A DNA stretch of 64,000 nucleotides from positions 127,103-191,102 of the forward strand of contig JAHEKE010000002.1 of the NCBI GenBank assembly GCA_024638505.1, written 5' to 3'. The translations under genes were made by a program, and so were the position numbers. The notes beneath the pieces were generated by a model, which did no database searches, was not told where the DNA came from, and was given only the letters and a program-made list of their open reading frames with translations. This document shows positions 27,445 through 35,781 of this stretch, piece after piece. Numbering within the stretch: position 1 is the stretch's first letter; each line of letters starts with the position of its first letter. This DNA comes from Gammaproteobacteria bacterium. Its GTDB lineage: Bacteria; Pseudomonadota; Gammaproteobacteria; Arenicellales; JAANXG01.

Positions 27445-27926
27445 CTAACGTGTCTTGACTTTTTTCCCCTCGATCCGGTTGATCAGAGGGCGCCACTGTT
27501 CGAGGTCCTCGGCAACCGCCACCGGACCCATTTCGAAGAACCCCACCCCGCGTTCCGCTGCACGAACGTAGTTTAGAGAATCCCGCAACTGGGTCACAAA
27601 CGGGAGTTCGATATCAACGAGGAATTTTTCGAAGTTGCTGGAGATATCGGTGTGTTTTCTGACTCGGTTGACCACCAGGCCAACCGGGCGTCGCTGTTGG
27701 CACGGCCGTCCTTTGCGAATGAACTCATCGAGAAACTTTCCCGCTGCGTGCATATCGATGGGCGATGGCAGCACCGGGGTGATCACTGCGTCTGACTGTT
27801 GCATGAGATCTACAACTTTTCCGGTAATACTGCACCCCCCCATACTGCATAATAGCCGGCCAGATTGGTGGAGATGGTTGTCTCGCCGCACCCTCCTTTA
27901 GGATTGACGGCCAGTATCGATCGCAT
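27445..27926 (-). pseudogene. Decayed second copy of parA, inverted
   Basis: Read from an ATG at 27926 on the minus strand the protein starts MRSILAVNPKGGCGETTIST, almost the same as the intact ParA at 19.4 kb. The conserved Walker A Lys is changed to Glu (GGCGET). After YYAVWGG the sequence jumps to the C-terminal half (ITGKVVDLMQQSDAVITPVLP onward), so about 50 codons including the switch and Walker B regions are deleted, and the two parts are in different frames. The C-terminal part is well preserved (YVRAAERGVGFFEMGPVAVA). The leader before the ATG shares ACGCGTATCCTT with the intact gene. Confidence 0.88.
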
Positions 27927-28061
27927 GTTTTTGACCCCTTCGCTTTTACGTTTTATTCAAGGATACGCGTATTCGGGATCTTACGCCATGTTCAAGATGC
28001 TACCGATCAAGGCTGGCCAGCTAGTGCCGCCAAGCGCTGATGATTTCAGACTCACGGCGCC

Positions 28062-28127
28062 CTGCCCGACGCTCACATCCGCCAGGTGCACGGCCGCATG
28101 AAGTCCATCGATAAAGACAAGATCATG
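28062..28127 (+). pseudogene. recG fragment (domain 2), plus orientation
   Basis: The plus strand reads LPDAHIRQVHGRMKSIDKDK followed by IM. In the intact RecG the same stretch is LPSVRIGLVHGRMKSREKDG followed by VM. It abuts the oppositely oriented fragment in the next entry at a CTGGCG sequence. It is too short and isolated to encode a protein. Confidence 0.8.
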
Positions 28128-28275
28128 CTGGCGTCCACTGGTGCAGGCATGACGAATGCGCTGGATCACCTCATCACGCCTCTGTTCCGGAACTACCACT
28201 GTGTTCACCGGCTTGCGTCCAGAGGGCAGTTCAGATGCTGGATACGTCCAACTCGGTATAGAATGTTATGGCCAG
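28128..28275 (-). pseudogene. recG fragment (helicase core), minus orientation
   Basis: Read on the minus strand, this gives FYTELDVSSI, a short deletion with frameshift, then ELPSGRKPVNTVVVPEQRRD and EVIQRIRHACTSGRQ. The intact RecG has LYTDLDISSV, ELPPGRSPVETVVVPEERRG and EVIQRIRHACSRGRQ. Its 5' end is fused in frame to the radical-SAM fragment at a shared CTGGC sequence. Confidence 0.85.
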
Positions 28276-28460
28276 TGTGCCCATCTCCCGAGATTTGCTG
28301 ATGTCTCAATTCTGGCAGAACTTACAGGCAAGATTGCAGCCTGCCGTATCGTAGGAAAGCACCGAGGACCCACGCAAAAAATGATTGAGCGGCTTCTTCT
28401 CGATGGGGGCCACGCAAAAACCGCTGGACCGGCCATAGGTAATTAAGGATGCTGGTGCTC
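28276..28460 (-). pseudogene. AmmeMemoRadiSam radical-SAM gene fragment fused to recG relic
   Basis: On the minus strand the fragment reads TYGRSSGFCVAPIEKKPLNH, then FLRGSS, AGCNLACKFCQN, a TGA in place of the Trp codon, and DISKSREMGTLA. The intact radical-SAM protein at 36.7 kb has TYGRSSGFCVDPIEKKPLNH and AGCNLACKFCQNWDISKSRE. The three cluster Cys are still encoded. The sequence continues in frame into the recG fragment. Upstream similarity fades near 28460 with a one-base deletion. Confidence 0.88.
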
Positions 28461-28730
28461 TAGACCCACGCTTGCTCGAGTGGTTTTCGCTGATGGTGCC
28501 CCAGATTTTCAGTCAGTATCGAACTTTGCTGGTATACAGGAATGAGTAAGTTTTTTGTTGATTTCAAATCTTCCCATAAGCAATAGATAGAGCCGCGGTA
28601 GGAGGTTTTGAATTGCATTGATCAGCCGTGCCACTTCTTCGTATGACTCGGGTAGACTCCAGATATCGGCTGGAAGGTGACATCGGAACCTTAAGTATTT
28701 GAATAGGCCTAACATCTGCAACATTGAGTG

Positions 28731-31673
28731 ATGAAGATAAATAAGACGCGATGTCGGTTGGGAGTGATTGGTTGCATGTTGGTCATGACTGGCCTAGTTA
28801 TGCCAGTACAAGCGGAATTACCAGATAGCGGTACTTTGCGCTTGTGGATCGAAGACATGAAGACCTCTGCACGAGGTCCTTTCCGGCGCATTCGGTGGTT
28901 CTGTAAGGATGGTAGCGTACTGCCTCCCACACCGTATGCCTGTGCCGACCACGGCGGTGGTGCGCAACACGGTGAGTGGACAGATCGCGTTAAGCAGCTG
29001 CGCGCGGCCGGCTATGCGGTCGCCAATATTTATGCCGATCTGGATGTCGGCGCATTCACAGCTGAGGCGAATCACCCCGACATGCTCAATCAAATGGCTA
29101 TTGAGCAGTTCCTCATTGCCGCTGATAATGGATGGATTTATCGCAAAGCGCGCTACTACCGCGGCGCCCTGCAAGAAGAGGATGAGCGTAAGGGGACTGG
29201 CCTACTGTTGCTCGAGCTGGCACAAGATCCGTCATGGCTGAAGCGCCGTTATCTGGCTTTTCGCACTGCCGCAGGGTATCTGGGCAGGAGCGGGGATACG
29301 AAATCAATCGTTGAGGTTCGCCAGCTGGCGGGATCGCTGGCGGATCAAGACGCGGGCTTCACACTTTTGCGTAACAAGATTCACGTCAGGCCAGATTACA
29401 GTGACGCCGCAGCGGTGCGAGAATATATGCTGCAGCGACAGGATTCGAGCCTGTATGCGGAGTACCAGCGTCTTGCCGAGCTTATCGAGGCGGCGTATGC
29501 GGGGCCCTCGGCGGCACAGCTACTGAATAGCTTAGCGCAGAGGTCGGAGGCGAGTGTAAACCTGGTCGCCTTATCTCGCCGCGGCGCTGAGGCGCTCACC
29601 GTCGGCTCCACCGCGGAACAGCGCTTTGTCGTGACCGCTGAGCTGCTGTCCGAGCTCAGGTCCGCGGCGGCGGGGGAAACGGGCGCCGGACTGCGCCTCG
29701 CGATTGTCGCCGCCAGCCATGCCTTGGAGAACGATCACTTTGTAGCGGCGACGGAACTGCGTAGTATCGCTGCCGGCGTCACCCGGGCCCAGCAGCTTGA
29801 CTGGTTAGGCGCGAGTATCAAGGCAACTTATGGGGTGGGTTTCATCAGCTCCAGGCAGCGAGATGAATTGAGCGCCGCTCTCAGTCAACTGCGCGGTAAA
29901 GTTAGCGTCGACCTCGAATCGTACAAGCGCATCCTGCAATATCTTGCGCTGCTGCCTGCTTGGAGCAGCCGCTGGCAGCGATTTCATTTCCAGTCGTCGC
30001 TTGACAAGTTCATCAGCATTGAACCGCTTGCCGTCGTGTTCTCACAAGACCAGCTGCGCGCCAGCCCGCTGTTTTTTTTCAGTCAAGTTCTCGATGACTT
30101 GCTGCAAGACGCTAATACGCTGGCGGGTGTGCACCATGAATTATTAGGCGAGAACATTGGCGTCGGTATGCGCAGCCTAAATCCAGGTCTGGCCAGAGGT
30201 CGACTGTATTCCTCGGCGCCAAAAAGCGGAGAACCTTTTAACCCCGACGGCATCTACCTGCTTACGGCTACGGTGTCCGACCTGCCGCCGATTGCCGGCA
30301 TACTGACGGCGGGAGAGGGTAATCCTCTCTCCCACGTACAACTTCTGGCGCGCAATCTTGGCATTCCCAATGTGGCAGTGGACGAGTCGCTGATCCCGAG
30401 GCTGCGTCAATGGGACGGACGAGAAGTGGTGCTGGCGGTGTCCTCGCAGGGCTCGGTTCGACTGACCGACGCAGCCGACGTGGCTTCGAGTATTCTTATC
30501 AACGACCAGGCTGTTTCCGACCTGCTCATTCATCCCGATCTGAATAAACTCGACCTCGATCGCAAGGACTTCATAGCGCTGAGTTCTCTGCGCGCAGATG
30601 ACTCTGGTCGCAGCGTCGGACCCAAGGCGGCCAAGCTGGGTGAATTGCGTCACCACTTCCCCGAGGCCGTGGCCGACGGCTTGGCGATACCGTTCGGTGT
30701 GTTTGATCAGTTACTCAGCCAAGCCTACGGTGAAACCGGCCTGTCGGTGTTTCAATGGATGGTGCAGCAGTACCGGCGCATGGATGCACTGCCGCGTGGA
30801 TCCGAGGCGTATACCAACGCGATGGAGGGCTTCAGGCAACAACTGCAAAGCTGGATCGAGAATGCAGATCCGGGTGACGACTTCCGGATAAGTCTGCGCG
30901 CAGCGATGGAGGAGGTGTTTGGCCGAGAGGGCACATATGGCGTATTCGTGCGCAGCGACACCAATGTCGAAGACCTGCCAGGTTTTACCGGTGCCGGTTT
31001 GAATCTTACCGTCGCCAATGTGGTCGGATTCGATAACGTCCTCAAAGCGATTTCGCGGGTGTGGGCATCGCCGTTTACACAGCGCGCATACGCGTGGCGG
31101 CAATCACGCATGGCCCGACCGGAATATGTCTATCCGGCGGTGCTGTTGATGCGCAGTGTCGCAGTAGATAAATCGGGTGTGTTGGTAACTCAGGATATCG
31201 AAAGCGGTGATTCCGGTTGGTTTTCCGTAGCCGTTAACGAAGGGGTTGGCGGTGCGGTAGATGGTCAGGCGGCCGAGTCCTTACGTGTTCACCTGAACAG
31301 CGGTGAAGTAAAACTTCTGGCGCAGGCGACTGCCACTAGCAAGAAGATAATCAATCCCCTCGGCGGCATCGAAAAGCTACCTGTAAGCGATAACGAACAT
31401 ATCCTAAACAACCGTGAGATTGCTGTACTGATCGACTTTATCAAAGGCTTGCCCGAGCGCTTCCCCGCCATCGTCGACGCAGACGGTAAACCGACCCCGG
31501 CTGATATTGAATTCGGTTTTATTGATAATAAGCTGGTGTTGTTCCAGATCCGCCCCTTTCTCGACAGCAGGCGGGCCCATACCAACAGCTACCTGCGATC
31601 GTTGGACAGTGATATGCGCCGGTTGGACCAGGTGACGGTGAAGTTAGACCGTAGCCCCAGAAAGCGATCTTGA
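28731..31673 (+). CDS. Secreted dikinase-like protein: swivelling His domain then ATP-grasp (glucan water dikinase-like order)
   Basis: 980 residues with a signal peptide (hydrophobic VIGCMLVMTGLVMPVQA, cleavage after QAE), so it is predicted to be exported. Residues about 30-500 are an alpha-helical region I do not recognise. At about 510-590 lies a PEP-utiliser mobile domain (GIYLLTATVSDLPPIAGILT, then NPLSHVQLLARNLGIPNVAV) with phospho-carrier His535. At 600-960 follows a PPDK_N ATP-binding domain (GPKAAKLGEL, VRSDTNVEDLPGFTGAGL, KAISRVWASPFTQRAYAWRQ, ending in LFQIRPF). The order His domain then ATP domain, and the motif wording, match plant glucan water dikinase rather than PEP synthase; the PEP TIM barrel is absent. 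The stop overlaps the next ATG (TGATG). Substrate unknown. Confidence 0.75.
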   Translation: MKINKTRCRLGVIGCMLVMTGLVMPVQAELPDSGTLRLWIEDMKTSARGPFRRIRWFCKDGSVLPPTPYACADHGGGAQHGEWTDRVKQLRAAGYAVANIYADLDVGAFTAEANHPDMLNQMAIEQFLIAADNGWIYRKARYYRGALQEEDERKGTGLLLLELAQDPSWLKRRYLAFRTAAGYLGRSGDTKSIVEVRQLAGSLADQDAGFTLLRNKIHVRPDYSDAAAVREYMLQRQDSSLYAEYQRLAELIEAAYAGPSAAQLLNSLAQRSEASVNLVALSRRGAEALTVGSTAEQRFVVTAELLSELRSAAAGETGAGLRLAIVAASHALENDHFVAATELRSIAAGVTRAQQLDWLGASIKATYGVGFISSRQRDELSAALSQLRGKVSVDLESYKRILQYLALLPAWSSRWQRFHFQSSLDKFISIEPLAVVFSQDQLRASPLFFFSQVLDDLLQDANTLAGVHHELLGENIGVGMRSLNPGLARGRLYSSAPKSGEPFNPDGIYLLTATVSDLPPIAGILTAGEGNPLSHVQLLARNLGIPNVAVDESLIPRLRQWDGREVVLAVSSQGSVRLTDAADVASSILINDQAVSDLLIHPDLNKLDLDRKDFIALSSLRADDSGRSVGPKAAKLGELRHHFPEAVADGLAIPFGVFDQLLSQAYGETGLSVFQWMVQQYRRMDALPRGSEAYTNAMEGFRQQLQSWIENADPGDDFRISLRAAMEEVFGREGTYGVFVRSDTNVEDLPGFTGAGLNLTVANVVGFDNVLKAISRVWASPFTQRAYAWRQSRMARPEYVYPAVLLMRSVAVDKSGVLVTQDIESGDSGWFSVAVNEGVGGAVDGQAAESLRVHLNSGEVKLLAQATATSKKIINPLGGIEKLPVSDNEHILNNREIAVLIDFIKGLPERFPAIVDADGKPTPADIEFGFIDNKLVLFQIRPFLDSRRAHTNSYLRSLDSDMRRLDQVTVKLDRSPRKRS

Positions 31674-32929
31674 TGCGTTACCTTAAGCTGATCTTGCTGG
31701 CTTGTGCAGTATGGCCGGATATCGCTGCCTCCTATCCGATTTACGGTAGCGAAGCGACGGGCATACGGCGCCTGGAGCACGCGCGCCTGGCGCATGAGGG
31801 CACAATAGCAGGGAGTCGACGCCTGCCGGGCGAGTTGTTGACATTGCCACAAGTGGATCTGCGATTATTGCATCACCGCGATATGCAAATACCGGACGCC
31901 GATCCGATGTTCACCGCCCAGGTATTGGAGCTCCTCGGCGAGAGCGCTGATCGATATGGCATTGCCGTGCTCGATCTCTCCGATATTGCCCGGCCCCGCT
32001 ATGCGCAACACAATAGCGAAAACAGCCAGAATCCCGGCAGCGTTGGCAAGATTGTCGTCGCCACTGCGTTGTTTCAGGCGCTGGCGGATGTTTATCCCAA
32101 CGACTTGGAATCACGGCGCAAAGTGCTGCGCGACACGTGGGTTACCGCGGATGACTTCATTATCCGAGACAGCCACAAAGTAACGTTTTGGGATCCACCC
32201 ACGCGGCAGCTGTCGCGCCGCCCGATCGAAATCGGCGACCGCGCCTCGCTATGGGAGTTTGTCGACTGGATGCTGTCGCCCAGCTCCAACGCTGCCGCCA
32301 GCACAGTCATCAAGCAGGCGATGCTATTGGTTCGGTTTGGACGCGGCTATCCGGTGGACGGTGCAGTAGCGGCGGAATTTTTTAACCATACACCGAAGGC
32401 GGAGTTGGGCAACGTGCTGGTTAAAACCCTGCACAGCCCGCTGCAACGAAACGGTATGAACCTTGAACGTCTTCGTCAGGGCAGTTTCTTCACCGCAACC
32501 GGCAAACGCAAGGTCCCCGGCACCACCAGCTATGCCACCAGCCGCGAATTGATGAGGTACCTGCTGCGGCTGGAGCAGGGCCTGATCGTGGATGAATTCT
32601 CAAGCCGTGAGATCAAACGCTTGCTGTATATGACTGAGCGGCGCATTCGTTACGCGTCTTCCCCAGCCTTGCATGAAGCCGCCGTTTATTTCAAGTCAGG
32701 GTCATTGTACAAATGCCAGCCTGAGGCAGGGTTTGTGTGCCGCAAGTACCATGGCAACAAACAAAATCTCATGCACTCGGTCGCGATAGTTGAGTCGCCG
32801 GCCGCCGAGCGCCGTTTGTTCTACTTCGTTACCCTGGTGTCGAACGTGTTACGTAAGAACTCGGCGGTGGATCACCAGACACTGGCGACCCGCATACATC
32901 GCCTGATTCAGGCGGCGCATACGGAATGA
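31673..32929 (+). CDS. Exported class A beta-lactamase-like serine hydrolase
   Basis: 418 residues with an N-terminal signal (MRYLKLILLACAVWPDIAAS). The active-site triad of the penicillin-recognising fold is present: SVGK at residues 123-126 (SxxK), SSN near 205 (SxN) and KSG in YFKSGSLYKC. An insertion of about 50 residues lies before SSN. It is longer than class A beta-lactamases (about 290) and may instead be a peptidase or esterase acting on cell wall or another amide. It starts on the last base of the dikinase stop, so the two are co-translated and probably cooperate. Confidence 0.78.
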   Translation: MRYLKLILLACAVWPDIAASYPIYGSEATGIRRLEHARLAHEGTIAGSRRLPGELLTLPQVDLRLLHHRDMQIPDADPMFTAQVLELLGESADRYGIAVLDLSDIARPRYAQHNSENSQNPGSVGKIVVATALFQALADVYPNDLESRRKVLRDTWVTADDFIIRDSHKVTFWDPPTRQLSRRPIEIGDRASLWEFVDWMLSPSSNAAASTVIKQAMLLVRFGRGYPVDGAVAAEFFNHTPKAELGNVLVKTLHSPLQRNGMNLERLRQGSFFTATGKRKVPGTTSYATSRELMRYLLRLEQGLIVDEFSSREIKRLLYMTERRIRYASSPALHEAAVYFKSGSLYKCQPEAGFVCRKYHGNKQNLMHSVAIVESPAAERRLFYFVTLVSNVLRKNSAVDHQTLATRIHRLIQAAHTE

Positions 32930-32934
32930 GCGCG

Positions 32935-33828
32935 TTATGGGACTGTGGCGCGGGCCAAAGCGGTAGGGACAATAAGCTCATGCAGCCGCTGAATGATTTT
33001 CGGCAACCATATCGAACCCTTGGGATGTTCGGCCAGTGCCACCGCAATGTACTTGTATTTGCCGGCTTCAACGATTGCACTATCGGCGTGCCAGTGTCGC
33101 CACGAGCCCGATTTTCGGAATATTCGAACACCGGGATATTTTGCCAGGCCCTTGACGAATTTATGACGGATCCCGGGATTGCCGAGCATCGCTTTCATCT
33201 GTCGCGACAAATCGGCCGGTAACATCCGGTTTGTTTCGAGTAAGTAATAAAAACGCGCGGTCTGTAGTGCGGTCGCACCGTGGGACAGGTTATGCAATGG
33301 ATCTCGCTGATACGCCGGTGATTTGCCGTACTCCTTACCTACCCATAAGCCGCCGTTGATAGCGGGATCGTAGAGGCGAAAACGATCCGACTTCAATATA
33401 CTAATGAGCTTTTGTTTGCCGACGCGGTTCAACATGCGGGTAGCTTCAGTGTTTGAAGACATCCGTATCATCCGGGTGAGCGATTCCTTGGTTTCAGAGG
33501 TCAGCCTCATCTTGCCCTGCTCAATTTGTACAAACGCCCCCAGGAGTATGGCGATCTTGGGCAGGCTCGCCGCATACAGCATTTCGTCCCCGTTCAGCAA
33601 CGCGCAGCGCGGCTTGTTCTTGTCGGTGATATCAACCAACGCTAACGCCAGCTTCTTTTTATCGACGGCATGTCTAAGCGCTAATGCGTCTATGGACTTT
33701 TCCACATCATGTTGTAGGCTTGGGTCGACGCTTTGACGCAGCGGCGGATAGGCATCGGATGAGGCCGCCACAACGTGGGTCGGCGCTGGCAACAATAACA
33801 GCACGATTATCATACGGATAAATCGCAT
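32935..33828 (-). CDS. Exported class A beta-lactamase-like serine hydrolase
   Basis: 297 residues with a signal peptide (IIVLLLLPAPTHVVAAS). It has SLPK at 88-91 (SxxK), SSN at 124-126 (SxN) and KSG in FRKSGSWRHWHADSAI. The size fits class A enzymes, but the usual omega-loop Glu motif ExxLN is not evident, so true beta-lactamase activity is doubtful. It converges with the neighbouring serine hydrolase, with five bases between stops, and is divergent from the transporter at 33.9 kb. It is a distant relative of its neighbour rather than a recent duplicate. Confidence 0.75.
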   Translation of the reverse strand: MRFIRMIIVLLLLPAPTHVVAASSDAYPPLRQSVDPSLQHDVEKSIDALALRHAVDKKKLALALVDITDKNKPRCALLNGDEMLYAASLPKIAILLGAFVQIEQGKMRLTSETKESLTRMIRMSSNTEATRMLNRVGKQKLISILKSDRFRLYDPAINGGLWVGKEYGKSPAYQRDPLHNLSHGATALQTARFYYLLETNRMLPADLSRQMKAMLGNPGIRHKFVKGLAKYPGVRIFRKSGSWRHWHADSAIVEAGKYKYIAVALAEHPKGSIWLPKIIQRLHELIVPTALARATVP

Positions 33829-33891
33829 GGATGCGGAATCCCCTCCCGTTTTGTGGGTCTATTTGTATATGTTAGCGGATAATCAACGAAT

Positions 33892-35160
33892 ATGATAAAC
33901 GGCAATAGACTTTCGGACAAACCTTCGGATGTTACCCGTCGGCGGGCTGTAATTCTGTTCGTCAATTTCCTGCTCATTATCCTTGCTTATTATCAGGTTA
34001 AATCTGCCAGCCGTTCCCTGCTGATCGAACACTGGGGCTCCGACCGCTTTCCTTATGTGTGGATCGCCTCCGCCCTGATTCTCGGCGTGTTCATTGGTTT
34101 TTATCATCAACTGGTGCAGCGATACCAGCGTTTACGCGTTATCCTGGGGTCTTGTTTGCTGTTTATCGCGTTGTTGATTTTATTCCGGGTCATGCTGGAG
34201 TCGATCAGCGCTGCGGCAACAATTGGTTTTTACATCTTTGTTGATATTCTGAGCGTAGTGCTGGTGGAGCAGTTCTGGAGTCTAACCAACAGCATAACTA
34301 ACGCCGAAGATGGAAAGCGTTCTTACTGGTTTGTCGGCACTGGTGGACTGGTTGGCGGCGTGCTTGGCGGCGTGCTCGCGGCGTCGCTGCTGCACTATAC
34401 GCCGATGACCACCGCCGACCTTTTGTTGTCCTGTGCTGCCCTGCTGGTCATAGTGTTTGCACTTAACGTGGTGATGGGGCGCATGGGCTTATACCAGGAA
34501 GTAAAAAGCGTTGATTCACCGGTGCAGATGGCGGACGGATGGCGTTCGTTGGTGCACAGCCGCTACTTGATACTGATAGCAGCAGCGTTGCTATGTGCAC
34601 AACTGGCGCAGCCTGTGGTGGAGTATCAGTTCATTAAAACCGTCGAAGCTGCGTATCAGGAACTTGATCAACGCACGGTATTCATCTCAACATTCTTCAG
34701 CGTCTTGGGTATTGTTTCGATTGGCATCAATTTGATCATTACGCCCATCATCCATCGCTACCTCGGTATTATGGCCGGTTTGCTGACGCAACCCTTTGTG
34801 CTGGCAATCTGTTCACTGAGTTTTGTTGCCATACCAACCCTGATGATGGCGTCGGTTATGAAAATCGGTGATCGCGGCCTGTCATATTCCATTTACCGTG
34901 CCTCCAAGGAGCAGCTGTATATCCCAATCGATCCGGTCCGTACCTATCAGGCCAAGGCGTGGATCGATATGTTTGGATACCGCTTGTTTAAGATCCTGGG
35001 TTCGGCCTTGATACTGTTGTTCACGCAATGGCTCCCAATCACCCTGGATTTTTCTCAGCTGGGCTGGATTACTGTCGCCGTATGCGTGTCGTGGGTAGCA
35101 GTAATCAGCCTGCTCGCCCGGGAATATCGGGCGGTCACGCCAATTCCGGTGACTGCTTGA
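33892..35160 (+). CDS. MFS-fold transporter related to Npt1/Npt2 ATP:ADP antiporters
   Basis: Inner-membrane protein of 422 residues with about 11-12 hydrophobic helices. The segments VEQFWSLTNSITNAEDGKRS, FVGTGGLVGGVLGG and, near the C-terminus, YSIYRASKEQLYIP followed by YQAKAWIDMFGYRLFKILGSA resemble those of the nucleotide transporter (NTT/Npt) family as found in free-living bacteria. Many such homologues have no proven substrate, so nucleotide transport is a family-based inference. It starts 63 bases from the divergent serine hydrolase gene. ATP movement would be of interest beside an exported ATP-grasp dikinase. Confidence 0.65.
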   Translation: MINGNRLSDKPSDVTRRRAVILFVNFLLIILAYYQVKSASRSLLIEHWGSDRFPYVWIASALILGVFIGFYHQLVQRYQRLRVILGSCLLFIALLILFRVMLESISAAATIGFYIFVDILSVVLVEQFWSLTNSITNAEDGKRSYWFVGTGGLVGGVLGGVLAASLLHYTPMTTADLLLSCAALLVIVFALNVVMGRMGLYQEVKSVDSPVQMADGWRSLVHSRYLILIAAALLCAQLAQPVVEYQFIKTVEAAYQELDQRTVFISTFFSVLGIVSIGINLIITPIIHRYLGIMAGLLTQPFVLAICSLSFVAIPTLMMASVMKIGDRGLSYSIYRASKEQLYIPIDPVRTYQAKAWIDMFGYRLFKILGSALILLFTQWLPITLDFSQLGWITVAVCVSWVAVISLLAREYRAVTPIPVTA

Positions 35161-35217
35161 TGAACGCTCCGCATCGGCCCCCCCTAATTTGACTGTCTGT
35201 AAGCTCTAACCGCGGGT

Positions 35218-35775
35218 CTACCAAGATTCGGTCGTATAGCGCTCTACCGTGATCGAGTCCGACCAATAATCTGGTTCCAGTCTGGCCTTTTGCTTAAGGT
35301 GCGACAGAAACAAACTGGGGTCGGGTAAACTTTCCCACACAGAGGGAAGGAACGTGCCTTGATGTGAACCCTCTTTTAAGATCAGTCCATCTATGCCGGG
35401 CCTGATCTGCTCAAGCAACTCTGATTCACTTTCGAAGTTCAAGGGTTGCGGCGGGGATAAAACCGACAGGTGAATGCTGATCGTCTCCAGCTCAACTTCC
35501 GTGACGCGAGTGAAACGCGGATCCTTAAATGCCGCGGCGAACGCGTGTTCCGATACGTCTTGTACCAACGGCAACGTCGCTGTCAGGCTACCGATGCAAC
35601 CACGTAGTTCTCCATGTTGATGCAGAGTTACGAAACTGGCTCTGTATTCATGTAATTCTTGTGGCCAGTCACTCAACAGTACGGGAGCGGCATATAGATG
35701 GCGCACACCGTGATGTACCGAGTGTCTAGCAAGTTCAGTCAGTCGACTGCGATTTTCAGATGAAATCGACTGCAT
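35218..35775 (-). CDS. amrA: AMMECR1-domain protein (AmmeMemoRadiSam system protein A)
   Basis: 185-residue cytosolic protein with the AMMECR1 fold. The invariant motif LRGCIGSL is at about residues 57-64, followed by the DPRFTRVTEVELETISIHLS strand region, GIDGLILKEG, GTFLPSVWESLPDP and the C-terminal ITVERYTTESW. The family's activity is not established to my knowledge. It lies six bases after the Memo gene on the same strand, and the radical-SAM gene is divergent. A decayed tail of a second AMMECR1 lies at 20.0-20.3 kb. Confidence 0.93.
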   Translation of the reverse strand: MQSISSENRSRLTELARHSVHHGVRHLYAAPVLLSDWPQELHEYRASFVTLHQHGELRGCIGSLTATLPLVQDVSEHAFAAAFKDPRFTRVTEVELETISIHLSVLSPPQPLNFESESELLEQIRPGIDGLILKEGSHQGTFLPSVWESLPDPSLFLSHLKQKARLEPDYWSDSITVERYTTESW

Positions 35776-35781
35776 TGGTCA

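Noticed and set aside
32935..33828. A true beta-lactamase resistance gene
   Set aside because: SxxK, SxN and KSG motifs exist, but the class A omega-loop Glu motif was not found, and the neighbouring genes suggest another exported hydrolase role.
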